DNA from: Mycobacterium sp. ACS4054
GTDB taxonomy: Bacteria; Actinomycetota; Actinomycetes; Mycobacteriales; Mycobacteriaceae
Reading direction: 5' to 3'
DNA: 64,000 bases
Assembly (NCBI RefSeq): GCF_001667275.1
Contig: NZ_LZHV01000012.1
Span: 43,260 to 107,259, forward strand
Part shown: piece after piece, positions 51,672 to 60,414 of the stretch
Numbering within the stretch: the first letter of the stretch is position 1
Layout of the letters: every line of letters begins with the position of its first letter
Notes under the pieces: model-generated
Databases searched by the model: none
What the model was told of the DNA's origin: nothing
Seen by the model: only the letters and a program-made list of their open reading frames with translations
Position numbers and translations under genes: made by a program

Positions 51672-51730
51672 CGAAATGTGGCCTCCTGCATTGATTATTT
51701 GGCTCGGCATGAATGCGCCTTTCTAGCGGC

Positions 51731-51756
51731 TACCCATTACCCCGCCGGCGGATAAC
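51731..51756 (-). promoter_or_regulatory. Weak SigF-like promoter for the helical protein gene
   Basis: On the minus strand GTTAT and GGGTA are separated by 16 nt, against the SigF consensus GGTTT-N15-17-GGGTA. The -10 is exact and the -35 matches 3 of 5. It lies 60-85 bp upstream of ATG 51671. Confidence 0.35.
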
Positions 51757-51847
51757 ATCGTCGTCCGCCGTGTGATGCAGATCGCTTTCGCGGCGCGGCG
51801 CCCCGACGAAGCCGGCCGTACAGCTAACGAAACGCGGCCCGGAAACG

Positions 51848-51872
51848 GGTTTTACGCGCAGGACCCGGGGTA
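51848..51872 (+). promoter_or_regulatory. SigF-type promoter for the WGxxGxxG protein gene
   Basis: GGTTT (51,848-51,852) and GGGTA (51,868-51,872) are separated by exactly 15 nt, a full match to the mycobacterial SigF consensus. The start of transcription would be near 51,880, leaving a leader of about 100 nt. This lies within the 310-bp gap 51,672-51,981, whose other content is the divergent promoter region. Confidence 0.7.
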
Positions 51873-51981
51873 GACACCTCTTCGCAACGTTGTGGCCTAT
51901 CGGCCGCGCGTCGCTTCCCGTGGGAACTAGAGCAACCTGGTCCACCCGCCTGGGATTCGAAAAAAACCTTTAGGAGTAGAC

Positions 51982-52260
51982 ATGCGTAAGGCCGTTGCAA
52001 TCGTTTCCACCACTGGGGCGCTGCTGTTCGGCGGGGCGGGCGTAGCTCACGCCACCGCCCCGAGCGCTCCCGCCCCGTCGACCGCAACGACGTTGGCGGA
52101 CAACGACAACAACACCAACAACAATCAGCACAGCGACAAGAGCGGGCTGTGGGGCCTCGTCGGCCTGCTCGGTTTGGGCGGGCTCGCCGGCCTGAAGCGC
52201 CGGCGGGACACCGACGTCGGGACCGGCGTCGGGCCGGCCACCCGCGACCGCACCGTCTAA
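51982..52260 (+). CDS. WGxxGxxG-family exported protein with C-terminal sorting-like tag
   Basis: A 92-residue precursor: signal peptide (MRKAVAIVSTTGALLFGGAG, cleavage after AHA near residue 25), a short Asn/Asp-rich linker (DNDNNTNNNQH), then SGLWGLVGLLGLGGLAGLKRRR, the WGxxGxxGLxGLxG-Arg tail that resembles MYXO-CTERM/GlyGly-type membrane tags. The tag makes up most of the mature chain, so the protein is probably a membrane-associated small protein. AGGAG precedes the ATG. A SigF promoter lies upstream and a strong terminator follows. Confidence 0.85.
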   Translation: MRKAVAIVSTTGALLFGGAGVAHATAPSAPAPSTATTLADNDNNTNNNQHSDKSGLWGLVGLLGLGGLAGLKRRRDTDVGTGVGPATRDRTV

Positions 52261-52276
52261 CGCGTTCGCACAGCTC

Positions 52277-52312
52277 AGATCCCCGTCAGGCGTCCACGCC
52301 TGGCGGGGATCT
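52277..52312 (+). terminator. Strong hairpin terminator
   Basis: AGATCCCCGTCAGGCG pairs with CGCCTGGCGGGGATCT along 16 bp (one G-T pair) around loop TCCA, starting 17 bp after the stop of the WGxxGxxG gene. It is the strongest hairpin seen in the window and isolates that gene from the hemerythrin gene. Confidence 0.8.
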
Positions 52313-52347
52313 GGCCGCGGAGGCGGCGGCGCGCAGCAGCGCGGCGT

Positions 52348-52372
52348 CGTTTAGGCGTTTGTGCAGCGGGTA
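52348..52372 (+). promoter_or_regulatory. SigF-type promoter for hemerythrin gene
   Basis: CGTTT (52,348-52,352) and GGGTA (52,368-52,372) are separated by 15 nt; only the first base differs from GGTTT-N15-GGGTA. It lies 70 bp upstream of the hemerythrin ATG and directly follows the preceding terminator. Confidence 0.65.
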
Positions 52373-52441
52373 TGCCTCGCCAAGCCGCACACAGCCCATC
52401 GTGCGCGTCCCTAATCCCCGAGAACACTGGAGGTATCGGCG

Positions 52442-53011
52442 ATGGCCGACATGATTGTCCAATCGCCCGAGGAAGTCGTCGCGTTCCTGAAGGCGCAGCA
52501 CAACCTGATCGAGGACCTGTTCGACGAGGTGCTGCACGCGACTGACCCCCAGGCGCGGGAAAAGCCGTTCACCACGCTGCGTCAGCTGCTGGCCGTGCAC
52601 GAGACGGCCGAGGAAATGGTGGTGCATCCGCGCGTGCGCCGCGAGGCCGACGCCGGCGACGCGATCGTCGACGCCCGACTCAAAGAGGAGCACGAGGCCA
52701 AGGAGTTGCTGTCGCAGATCGAGAAACTCGACATCACCTCGCAGGAGTTCGTCAACCAGGTGACCAAGCTGCGTGATGCCGTGCTCGAGCACGCCAACCA
52801 GGAGGAAAGCGACGAGTTCCCCGTGCTGCAGCGGGAAGTCGACGAGGCTGACCTCAAGCGGATGGGCGCCGCGGTGCGAGCGGCGCAGGCCATCGCGCCA
52901 ACCCACCCGCACCCCGGCGTGGAGTCGGCGAAGCTGAACTTCGCCCTCGGGCCGTTCGCCTCGATGCTCGACCGGGCCCGGGACCTGATCGGGCAGGCCC
53001 TCGGCTCGTAG
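52442..53011 (+). CDS. Hemerythrin-like diiron protein
   Basis: A 189-residue helical protein with the HHE/hemerythrin ligand series: His near 20 ([14 protein letters not shown]), [14 protein letters not shown] (about 56-69), EEHEAKELL (about 82) and [14 protein letters not shown] (about 118-131). These bind a non-haem diiron centre that senses or stores oxygen, NO or iron. A C-terminal extension of about 40 residues is present. GGAGG lies 8 nt before the ATG. The SigF-type promoter suggests induction by stress or in stationary phase. Confidence 0.92.
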   Translation: MADMIVQSPEEVVAFLKAQHNLIEDLFDEVLHATDPQAREKPFTTLRQLLAVHETAEEMVVHPRVRREADAGDAIVDARLKEEHEAKELLSQIEKLDITSQEFVNQVTKLRDAVLEHANQEESDEFPVLQREVDEADLKRMGAAVRAAQAIAPTHPHPGVESAKLNFALGPFASMLDRARDLIGQALGS

Positions 53012-53033
53012 CCGTTTCCGTAGGCTCGTACAG

Positions 53034-54494
53034 GTGAGCGTCGCCCCGGATATGACCGTTGCCCTGCAGGACCGGTTCTTCCGTGAATTGCCGGAGATGG
53101 CCGTCCGCTGGCAAGCCGAGACCCCGGCCGACCTCCGTCTGGTCGCGTTCAACCAGCGGCTCGCCACCGAGCTCGGCCTGGACGCCGACTGGTTGCGCGG
53201 CCCCGACGGGCTGCGCTTCCTGGTGGGCGCGTTGGTCCCCAGCTCGGCCGCGCCGGTGGCTCAGGCCTACGCCGGGCATCAGTTCGGCGGCTTCGTGCCA
53301 CGGCTGGGCGACGGCCGGGCGCTGCTGCTCGGCGAACTCGTCGACCGCGACGGACGCCTGCGCGACATCCACCTGAAGGGCTCCGGGCCGACACCCTTCG
53401 CCCGCGGCGGCGACGGCCTGGCCGCGGTGGGGCCCATGCTGCGCGAGTACATCATCAGCGAGGCGATGCACGCGCTCGGGGTGCCCACCACGCGATCGTT
53501 GGCCGTCGTGGGCACCGGCCGCCCGGTGCTGCGCGAGGCGGAACTTCCGGGGGCCGTCTTGGCCCGCGTGGCCAGCAGCCACCTGCGGGTGGGCAGCTTC
53601 CAGTTCGCCGCGTCGACCGGCGACGTCGACCTGCTGCGGCGCCTCGCCGACCATGCGATCGCCCGCCATCATCCCGGCGCCGCGGACGCCGAACGCCCCT
53701 ACCTGGCGCTCTTCGAGGGGGTGGTCGCCGTCCAGGCGTCGCTCATCGCGCGTTGGATGCTGGTCGGATTCGTCCACGGGGTGATGAACACCGACAACAT
53801 GACGATCTCGGGCGAAACGATCGACTACGGGCCGTGCGCGTTCATGGAGGCCTACGACCCCGAGACCGTCTTCAGTTCCATCGACTTCTGGGGCCGCTAC
53901 GCGTACGGCAACCAGCCCCTGGTCGCCGGCTGGAACCTCGCCCGCTTCGCCGAGACGCTGCTTCCGCTGTTCTCCGACGATATCGAGGAGGGGGTCGCGC
54001 TGGCGGAGCAATCGTTCGGGGTCTTCCAGCGCGAGTACGACGCCGTGTGGTCGTCGGGGATGCGCGCCAAACTCGGCGTGTCCGACGTCGACGCCCGAGA
54101 CTTCGCGGCGCTGGTCGACGACTTGCTGGCCTTGCTCAAGGGCAGCCACGTCGACTACACGTCCTTTTTCCGTCGGCTCGGCCGAGCCGCGCGCGGCGAC
54201 ACCGAGCCGGCGCGCGGGGAGTTTGTGGACCTCGCCGGGTTCGACGCGTGGCTGTCGCGCTGGCAGGCCCTGCGCCCGAACGCGGACGTCATGGACCGGG
54301 CCAACCCGGTCTACATCCCGCGCAACCACCTGGTCGAGGAGGCGCTGACCGCCGCGACGGCGGGCGACCTCGCCCCCTTCGAGCGGCTGCTGGCCGCGGT
54401 GACCGCACCCTACGACGAACGGCCGGGGCTGGAACGCTACGCCGGCCCGGCGCCCGAGGACTTCGGGAAGTACCAAACGTTTTGCGGCACTTAG
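53034..54494 (+). CDS. selO: Protein adenylyltransferase SelO (YdiU)
   Basis: A 486-residue SelO pseudokinase: [19 protein letters not shown] (about 81-99), [16 protein letters not shown] (about 116), [20 protein letters not shown] (about 138-157), catalytic region [20 protein letters not shown] (about 247-266). SelO transfers AMP to Ser/Thr/Tyr of redox proteins using a flipped ATP. The C-terminus is FCGT, with Cys third from the end, where the animal protein has selenocysteine. TAGGCT at 53,021-53,026 lies 7 nt before GTG 53034, so translation is probably leaderless. Confidence 0.95.
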   Translation: MSVAPDMTVALQDRFFRELPEMAVRWQAETPADLRLVAFNQRLATELGLDADWLRGPDGLRFLVGALVPSSAAPVAQAYAGHQFGGFVPRLGDGRALLLGELVDRDGRLRDIHLKGSGPTPFARGGDGLAAVGPMLREYIISEAMHALGVPTTRSLAVVGTGRPVLREAELPGAVLARVASSHLRVGSFQFAASTGDVDLLRRLADHAIARHHPGAADAERPYLALFEGVVAVQASLIARWMLVGFVHGVMNTDNMTISGETIDYGPCAFMEAYDPETVFSSIDFWGRYAYGNQPLVAGWNLARFAETLLPLFSDDIEEGVALAEQSFGVFQREYDAVWSSGMRAKLGVSDVDARDFAALVDDLLALLKGSHVDYTSFFRRLGRAARGDTEPARGEFVDLAGFDAWLSRWQALRPNADVMDRANPVYIPRNHLVEEALTAATAGDLAPFERLLAAVTAPYDERPGLERYAGPAPEDFGKYQTFCGT

Positions 54495-54496
54495 CC

Positions 54497-55324
54497 TTAC
54501 GCTAGCTTCGCAAACTCAGCCTGCAGCTCGTCGAGCCGGCGAAGGGTTTCCTCGCGCGGCTCGGTGGGCAGTTCCACCAGCAGGTGCTCCACTCCCAGGG
54601 CGAGGTAGCCTTCGAGCTCGTTGGCCGTCGACGCGCCGGCGTGCAAGCTGATCACCGGCACATCGCTGCCGGCGGCGTCGCGCAGCCGCTCCAGTTGAGG
54701 CGCCACCACCTTCGCCGAGGGGGTCATCGACAGCCAGCCCGCATGAAGCCTGGCGATGCGATTGAAGCCGGCCGGGCCGCAGCCGAGATACAGCGGCGGA
54801 TAGGGCTTCTGCACGGGCTTGGGCCAGCTGTACATCGGGTCGAAGTTGACGGAGTCCCCATGGAACTCGGCCTCCTCCTGCGTCCAGATCCCGATGATCG
54901 CGTCCAGTCGTTCGTCGACCACTCGCCCCCGAATCGAGGGGTCCACACCGTGATCGGCGATCTCCTCACGCAACCAGCCCACGCCCACGCCGAACCGAAA
55001 TCGACCCTGCGACACCAGATCCAGTGACGCCACTTCCTTGGCCGTGTGAATGGGATCCCGCTGCGGGACCAGCGCGATGCCGGTGCCCAGGACCAGCCGT
55101 TCGGTGACGACGGCGGCGGCCGTCAATGCGACGAACGGATCCAGCGTGCGGTAATACTTCCGCGGAATCGGCCCACCCGCCGGGTAGGGCGTTACCTCGC
55201 CCGCCGGGATGTGGGTGTGCTCGGCCAGGAACAGCGACTCGAACCCACGCTCTTCCAGCGCCCGCCCCAGCTCTGCCGGTCCGATGCCCTCGTCGGTGAT
55301 GAATGTCAGCACGCCCACAGCCAT
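54497..55324 (-). CDS. LLM-class F420-dependent oxidoreductase (Rv3079c-like)
   Basis: A 275-residue luciferase-like protein, the length of Rv3079c: MAVGVLTFITDEG start, ESLFLAEHTHIP, RLVLGTGIALVPQRDPI (about 79), RFRFGVGVGWLREEI (about 106) and YPPLYLGCGPAGFNRIA. This is the TIGR03619 kind. ATG 55324 is chosen over 55342 because the family begins MxVGVLTF. It ends 2 bp from the SelO gene (convergent). Substrate unknown. Confidence 0.88.
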   Translation of the reverse strand: MAVGVLTFITDEGIGPAELGRALEERGFESLFLAEHTHIPAGEVTPYPAGGPIPRKYYRTLDPFVALTAAAVVTERLVLGTGIALVPQRDPIHTAKEVASLDLVSQGRFRFGVGVGWLREEIADHGVDPSIRGRVVDERLDAIIGIWTQEEAEFHGDSVNFDPMYSWPKPVQKPYPPLYLGCGPAGFNRIARLHAGWLSMTPSAKVVAPQLERLRDAAGSDVPVISLHAGASTANELEGYLALGVEHLLVELPTEPREETLRRLDELQAEFAKLA

Positions 55325-55363
55325 GGCGCCAGTCAACCGCATTCAGCTCGTCGGGGCGAGCGT

Positions 55364-55759
55364 TCAGGTTGTCGGCGCTTCGCTCTTCCGGGTGCTCCGG
55401 CGCGCCGCGCCCCAGAGTCCGACGCCGATGCCGACGACGGCGCCGCCGAGGCCGATGAGTTGTTGCGAGGGCTTCAGCTCGTCGTGGACGCTGAGACCGC
55501 CCAGCAGGTCGGCGGCGTCGGCGCCGCCGGAGGCCAGGAACCAGCCGCGAGTGTTCTTGCCGCGCAGCGCCGCGGTCGCGAGCAGCCCGCCGATCAGCGC
55601 GTCGCGATAACCCATGGACCGCAACAACAATCGCGCCGTCGGCGTCGGCTCTCCCGGGTCGCCCCAGAACCGGTTGGCGCTCAACGGCTCGACGAGGAAC
55701 CAGACGCCGGAGGTGAATCGGATGCTGCCCGCCAGAAGCGCGGCTCGGTCGATGGCCAT
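55364..55759 (-). CDS. Small membrane protein (DUF4267-like)
   Basis: A 131-residue protein with three or four hydrophobic segments and a conserved-looking LLLRSMGYRDALIGGLLATAA stretch separated by polar turns. Such sequences are annotated as DUF4267 in actinobacteria. TAGGCT lies 7 nt before the ATG, the leaderless arrangement. Function unknown. Confidence 0.65.
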   Translation of the reverse strand: MAIDRAALLAGSIRFTSGVWFLVEPLSANRFWGDPGEPTPTARLLLRSMGYRDALIGGLLATAALRGKNTRGWFLASGGADAADLLGGLSVHDELKPSQQLIGLGGAVVGIGVGLWGAARRSTRKSEAPTT

Positions 55760-55792
55760 GCCCGGCAGCCTAGGAGCAAACCGCGCTCTTGC

Positions 55793-56044
55793 CTATGGGG
55801 CGGGGCACGCCTGGGCGATTTGTATCGAGGCCGGCCATAGTGCCGTGGTCAGGCCGAAGGCGACGACCTCGGCTCCCGTGGGCGACACCGCCTCCACCCG
55901 GGCCTGAATCTGTCGAGCCTCTTCGGCGTGAAAAAGCGTCCACACGAAGCCGATACATAGGTAGGGAATGGCCAGCCACAGCGCGAGTTCGATCAGTGTG
56001 CCGATCCTGACCCGGTAACCCATGGTGCGTCGAAGTAGGTCCAT
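55793..56044 (-). CDS. Small membrane protein
   Basis: An 83-residue protein with an N-terminal helix (IELALWLAIPYLCIGFVWTLF) and a weaker C-terminal one. It lies 1 bp after the DUF1232 gene on the same strand and is thus probably co-translated. No family recognised. Confidence 0.6.
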   Translation of the reverse strand: MDLLRRTMGYRVRIGTLIELALWLAIPYLCIGFVWTLFHAEEARQIQARVEAVSPTGAEVVAFGLTTALWPASIQIAQACPAP

Positions 56045-56045
56045 G

Positions 56046-56474
56046 TCACTCCAGCGCGGGATCCGGCAGCCCGCACAGCCAGCACAGCGTCGCCAGCCCG
56101 TCGGGGCTGCCGGGCCAGTGCCTGGCCAGCGCGTCAGGTCCGGCCACCCGGCTGACCCAGCGCAGCACCAGGCCGACGATCACCACGTCGTCGGCGAATC
56201 CGATGACCGGGATCGCGTCCGGGATCAGGTCGATGGGCGACACAACGAAGGCGATCAACGCGACCAATGCGATCCGGATCCGGCGCGGCAACTCGGAATC
56301 GGCGGCGAGGCGTTTCAACAGCCGGAGCACGTCGGGCAGCAGCCGCACCAGGTCCTGCAACTTGGCCTTGGGTCTCAGCAGCCAGAAGGCGACGGCCAGG
56401 AGCACCCAGATCACCGCGAACGCACTCGCGATGCCGATCAGAATCATCCACCAGTCGGGCCACACCATGCCCAT
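56046..56474 (-). CDS. YkvA/DUF1232 membrane protein
   Basis: A 142-residue protein with an N-terminal membrane helix (WWMILIGIASAFAVIWVLLAV), a basic middle and the DUF1232 signature SPIDLIPDAIPVIGFADDVVIV (about residues 80-101; Pro-Ile-Asp-Leu-Ile-Pro core). Role unknown. It heads a two-gene unit with the small membrane protein at 55,793. Confidence 0.85.
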   Translation of the reverse strand: MGMVWPDWWMILIGIASAFAVIWVLLAVAFWLLRPKAKLQDLVRLLPDVLRLLKRLAADSELPRRIRIALVALIAFVVSPIDLIPDAIPVIGFADDVVIVGLVLRWVSRVAGPDALARHWPGSPDGLATLCWLCGLPDPALE

Positions 56475-56530
56475 CTTGGCGGGCCTGGCTGCCGCGTGCC
56501 AACCCCTCTGCGAACGGCGCGAGTTTCTGC

Positions 56531-56920
56531 CTAACCAGCGCCTAGCGGCGGCAACGGAATCCAGGGGAACATCCCGGTGTTGGTCGGAGGCGGCGGTGCG
56601 ACCGTGTCCGGCTCCCCGATGTGCTGGGGACAGTAGGCGTTCACCGCGCTGGTGGTGAAGCTGGTCGCGTCCGAGACCGTGAATCCCCCGTTCTCCGACG
56701 TCACACTCTGGATGACGGCGGCTTTGGAGTGACCCTGGTCCATAAGTTCGCAGGCCTTCTTGGCGACCTGTACGGCGACGGCGCCGTTCTTGTACGGGAC
56801 GCCGGCCCGATCGAGTGCCGCCAAAAAGTTCGCGTCGGCGTTACCGGCCGGATCGGCCTGTGCGGGCGAGGCCGCGGCGATCATGGCGGCGAGGCTCGCC
56901 AGCACGAGAAGCGTCCGCAC
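56531..56920 (-). CDS. DUF732 secreted protein
   Basis: A 129-residue exported protein: signal peptide (VRTLLVLASLAAMIAAASPAQA, cleavage before DPAGN), a DUF732 domain (ADANFLAALDRAGVPYKNG, KKACELMDQGHSKAAVIQ, then a second conserved Cys in AYCPQH), and a proline-rich tail. DUF732 proteins are abundant in mycobacterial envelopes and of unknown function; the two Cys form a disulfide. GTG 56920 was chosen with GAGGATGAAG upstream; an ATG at 57028 would put 36 residues before the signal. Confidence 0.88.
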   Translation of the reverse strand: MRTLLVLASLAAMIAAASPAQADPAGNADANFLAALDRAGVPYKNGAVAVQVAKKACELMDQGHSKAAVIQSVTSENGGFTVSDATSFTTSAVNAYCPQHIGEPDTVAPPPPTNTGMFPWIPLPPLGAG

Positions 56921-57047
56921 CGCTTCATCCTCGTACAGATGGCCGGCGTTGTCCTGCCGAGAAGTCCACGCAGACGTCGGACGCCGCCGGCTGTGGTACA
57001 CAGGGCTATGCCCGCGCTGAACCGTCAACCTCGTTGAGGGCGCCGGC

Positions 57048-58505
57048 GTGGGCGACGACCGACTGCTGATCCCCGGACAGACGTGCTGGCGGGTGGCGCG
57101 CGCCGATCAGTGGGCTCACATCATCGATGCGGCCGATTACTTCAAGCACGTCAAGGCCGCGATGTTGCGCGCCCGGCACCGGATCACGCTGATCGGTTGG
57201 GATTTCGACGCCAGGATGACGTTCGAGCGCCGCACCAAGACGCTGCCCGGCCCGAATCAGCTTGGCGCCTTTCTGTATTGGATGCTGTGGAAGCGACCAA
57301 CCCTCGACATCTACCTACTGAAGTCCAACCTGCGTCTGCTGCCGGCCTTTGACGGCATCTGGTTCGGGCTGACTCCGGTGGCGCTGGTCAACCAGATCAG
57401 CAGCAGGCGAATCCACTTCGCGATCGACGGTGCCCATCCCACCGGCTCGGTCCATCACCAAAAGATCGTGGTGATCGACGATTCGGTGGCGTTCTGCGGC
57501 GGCATCGACCTCACCGTCGACCGTTGGGACACCCGCGCGCACGAACATCGCAATTACGCCCGCCGGACGTTGGGCCGCAGCTATGGGCCGCGCCACGACG
57601 TCGCCGCAGCGGTCGACGGCGAGGCCGCGCGTGCGCTCAGCGAGCAAGCCGTGGCGCGGTGGCGTACGGCAACCGGGCAATCGTTGACGCCGATCACCGC
57701 CAGGCACACCGCATGGCCCGGCAAGCTCGGCCCCACCCTGCGTGGCGTCGACGTCGGAATCGCGCTCACCCTGCCGGAACTCGACCGTCGCCCCGAGACC
57801 CGGGACGTCGAGGCGCTCAACCTCGCGGCGATCGCGGCGGCGCGCGACACCATCTACCTGGAGAACCAGTATCTGGCCGCCCGACGCATGGTCGAAGCGC
57901 TCGCCGCCCGGCTACGGGAGGACGATGGCCCGGAGATCGTCATCGTCGTTGCCCGCCGGGGCAACAACCCGCTCGAGCGGGGAACGATGGACTCCGCTCG
58001 CCATCGGCTCATTCAGGTGCTGTGGGCCGCCGACGTCCACCGGCGGCTGGGCATCTACTGGCCGGTGGCCGACGGCGGGGCACCCATCTACGTCCACTCG
58101 AAGGTGATGGCGGTGGACGACCGGTTCCTGCGCATCGGATCGTCGAACCTCAACAACCGATCGATGGGGTTCGACAGCGAGTGCGATCTGGCCATCGAGG
58201 CGCAACCGGCGAGTTCTCAAGACGACGGCGTACGGCGCGAAATCACCTCGGTGCGAGATCAATTGGTGGCCGAGCACCTCGGCGTGTCCGACGGAGAGTT
58301 CGAACAGGCGATGCGTGAATGCCGGTCGGTCCGCAAGGCGATCGAAGCGCTCCGCGGGGACGGCAAGACGTTGCGACCGTTCACCGAGCGCACCGTGGCC
58401 GACGAGGCGGGGCCGCTGGCGGAAAACGACCTGATGGACCCCGACCACGTTCCCCGGTCGCTGACCCGGAGCGTGCAACGGTTCATCACCGGTTTGAGGG
58501 GTTGA
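57048..58505 (+). CDS. Phospholipase D-family protein
   Basis: A 485-residue PLD enzyme with both catalytic HKD motifs: HHQKIVVIDDSVAFCGGID (about 136-154) and HSKVMAVDDRFLRIGSSN (about 349-366), each followed by the Asn/Asp and Gly-Gly/Ser-Ser elements. It has no signal peptide or strong membrane helix. Family members hydrolyse phosphodiesters of phospholipids or make cardiolipin. GTG 57048 is the start. The PhyH-like gene follows after 50 bp on the same strand. Confidence 0.93.
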   Translation: MGDDRLLIPGQTCWRVARADQWAHIIDAADYFKHVKAAMLRARHRITLIGWDFDARMTFERRTKTLPGPNQLGAFLYWMLWKRPTLDIYLLKSNLRLLPAFDGIWFGLTPVALVNQISSRRIHFAIDGAHPTGSVHHQKIVVIDDSVAFCGGIDLTVDRWDTRAHEHRNYARRTLGRSYGPRHDVAAAVDGEAARALSEQAVARWRTATGQSLTPITARHTAWPGKLGPTLRGVDVGIALTLPELDRRPETRDVEALNLAAIAAARDTIYLENQYLAARRMVEALAARLREDDGPEIVIVVARRGNNPLERGTMDSARHRLIQVLWAADVHRRLGIYWPVADGGAPIYVHSKVMAVDDRFLRIGSSNLNNRSMGFDSECDLAIEAQPASSQDDGVRREITSVRDQLVAEHLGVSDGEFEQAMRECRSVRKAIEALRGDGKTLRPFTERTVADEAGPLAENDLMDPDHVPRSLTRSVQRFITGLRG

Positions 58506-58555
58506 GTTGCGGCGAACTCGGCTTAATGTGGGACCGGGATGAAGGACGAGTGCCA

Positions 58556-59419
58556 ATGAATGTCGACGACGAGTCCGTGACGACGCTGGAGGACCTCAGG
58601 GGTGATCTGGCGCAGCGATACAAGCGGACGCCGACCGGTGGGAGCGCGGTCGACAGCGCGACCGTCGACGCCGACATGGCGGCCCTCGACCGCGACGGTT
58701 ACGTCATCTGGGAAGGCCTGCTCACCGCCGAGCAGTGCCACGAGATCCATGAGGTCGTTCGCCCGTGGCTCGGGCACGCCGGACGCAACACCTTCGAGGG
58801 CAAGCACACCCAGCGGATCTACAGCCTGCTGAGCCGCACACGGGTGTGCGACGGCCTGGTCGACAACCCGCGGGTGCTGGCCGTCCTCGATCGCCTGCTG
58901 ATGCCGAACTACCTGCTTTCGGCGTTGCAGGCCATCAACATTCAACCGGGCGAGGCCGCGCAGCTGGCCCACCACGACGACGGGTTCTACCCTGTGCCGC
59001 GCCCACGAGATCCCTTGGCGGCGGCAACGATCTGGGCCATCGACGACTTCACCGCCGACAACGGCGCCACCGTTCTCTACCCCGGCAGCCACCGTTGGGG
59101 CAAGCGCCGGCCCGGCCCTGACGATGCGGCGCTGCCCGTGGTGATGCCGGCCGGCTCGTGTGTGTTCTTCGTGGGCACGCTGTGGCACGGCGGGGGCGCG
59201 AACAACACCGACCGCGAACGCCTTGCCGTCACCGCGCAGTACTGCCAACCGTGGCTGCGCCCGATGGAGGCCTTCACGTTGTCGATCTCGCGTGACACTG
59301 CGCGATCGGTTTCCGATGACATTCGCCGCATGCTCGGCTACAGCATCCACCCGCCGTTCGTCGGCGCGGTCGACGGCCTGCACCCACTGCGGCTGTTGGA
59401 CACCGCCGAGGACTCCTAG
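58556..59419 (+). CDS. Phytanoyl-CoA dioxygenase (PhyH)-family protein
   Basis: A 287-residue Fe(II)/2-oxoglutarate oxygenase-like protein. The iron-binding facial triad appears as HxD in AHHDDGFYPVPR (about residues 138-149) and a distal His in GTLWHGGGANN (about 206); PGSHRWGKRRPG follows the usual layout and an Arg in NTDRERLAVT could bind 2-oxoglutarate. It would hydroxylate a small or lipid substrate. AAGGACGAG lies before ATG 58556. Its partner is unclear. Confidence 0.88.
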   Translation: MNVDDESVTTLEDLRGDLAQRYKRTPTGGSAVDSATVDADMAALDRDGYVIWEGLLTAEQCHEIHEVVRPWLGHAGRNTFEGKHTQRIYSLLSRTRVCDGLVDNPRVLAVLDRLLMPNYLLSALQAINIQPGEAAQLAHHDDGFYPVPRPRDPLAAATIWAIDDFTADNGATVLYPGSHRWGKRRPGPDDAALPVVMPAGSCVFFVGTLWHGGGANNTDRERLAVTAQYCQPWLRPMEAFTLSISRDTARSVSDDIRRMLGYSIHPPFVGAVDGLHPLRLLDTAEDS

Positions 59420-59422
59420 GCC

Positions 59423-60358
59423 CTAGGTCCGCTCGCCGCTGACGCCGACCAGCCCGACCGCATCGGGGGTCGGCGACGACCGTTGCGCGTCAACGAGTTC
59501 GATCGCCTGGCTGCGGCTCAGGGCGATGGCGGCGGCGACCATCGCCGAGACCGCGACCACGAGGGCGAGCGCCGCAGAGCCGCCCACCGCCAGGTGCTCA
59601 CCAAGCACCGCGACACCCAGCAGGACCGCCACCACGGGTTCCCCCACCAGCATGATCGGCACCGAGGCCTGCAAGGCGCCGGCGTGAAACGCCGAGTTCT
59701 GCACCAGCGTCACGGCGACGGCGAGACCGACGAGCAGGTATGGGGCCGGGACCGTCAGCAGCCCGTGCCAACCGCCGATGCCGAAGCGGTGCGTACAGAT
59801 CTTCGTCAAGACGGCGATCATGCCGAGCATGATCGCCACCGCGACGCCCAGCAGCATGGCGCGGACGCGGCCCACGGCGCGGCGGGCCGCCGTCACGCAG
59901 ACGATCAGCAACGGCACCGTCACCAACATCGCCAAAGTCCACGCCGGGACGGGGGGACGGTTATGGCCCTCGCGGGGCTCGCCGACGAGCACGAAGACCG
60001 CCAGCGCGCCCGTCAACAGCGTCGCCCAGCCCCACTGGGCCGCGCTGACGCGTTGGTGACAGACTCCGGCGCTCAACGGCAGGGCGAACAGCAGCGAGGA
60101 AACCAGCAGCGGCTGGATCAGCAGGAGGGATCCATGGGCCAGGGCGACGGCCTGGAACGCATAGCCGGCGGCGGCGGCGACCGTGCCCGCCCACCACAAC
60201 GGCCGTCGAGCCAAGGTGGTCACCATCGCCCCGGACATGCCCTCGTCGTCCGGAACTTCCTGCGTGGCGCGCTGCCGTACGACGATCCCCACGGCCGCCC
60301 AGAACGCAGACAGCAGCGCCGAGAAGATCGCGACCGCGTGTGATGCCACCCACCCCAT
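59423..60358 (-). CDS. DMT-family transporter
   Basis: A 311-residue protein with nine or ten hydrophobic helices and internal duplication typical of drug/metabolite transporters (FSALLSAFWAAVGIVVR near the start; GEPVVAVLLGVAVLGEHLAVGG near residue 240). Mycobacterial relatives are of unknown substrate. It is convergent with the PhyH-like gene (3 bp between stops). Confidence 0.85.
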   Translation of the reverse strand: MGWVASHAVAIFSALLSAFWAAVGIVVRQRATQEVPDDEGMSGAMVTTLARRPLWWAGTVAAAAGYAFQAVALAHGSLLLIQPLLVSSLLFALPLSAGVCHQRVSAAQWGWATLLTGALAVFVLVGEPREGHNRPPVPAWTLAMLVTVPLLIVCVTAARRAVGRVRAMLLGVAVAIMLGMIAVLTKICTHRFGIGGWHGLLTVPAPYLLVGLAVAVTLVQNSAFHAGALQASVPIMLVGEPVVAVLLGVAVLGEHLAVGGSAALALVVAVSAMVAAAIALSRSQAIELVDAQRSSPTPDAVGLVGVSGERT

Positions 60359-60414
60359 GGCGGGGTGGGTACCCGGGACGTCGGCTCGGCTAACTGCGCT
60401 GAAAGCGAACTAGG

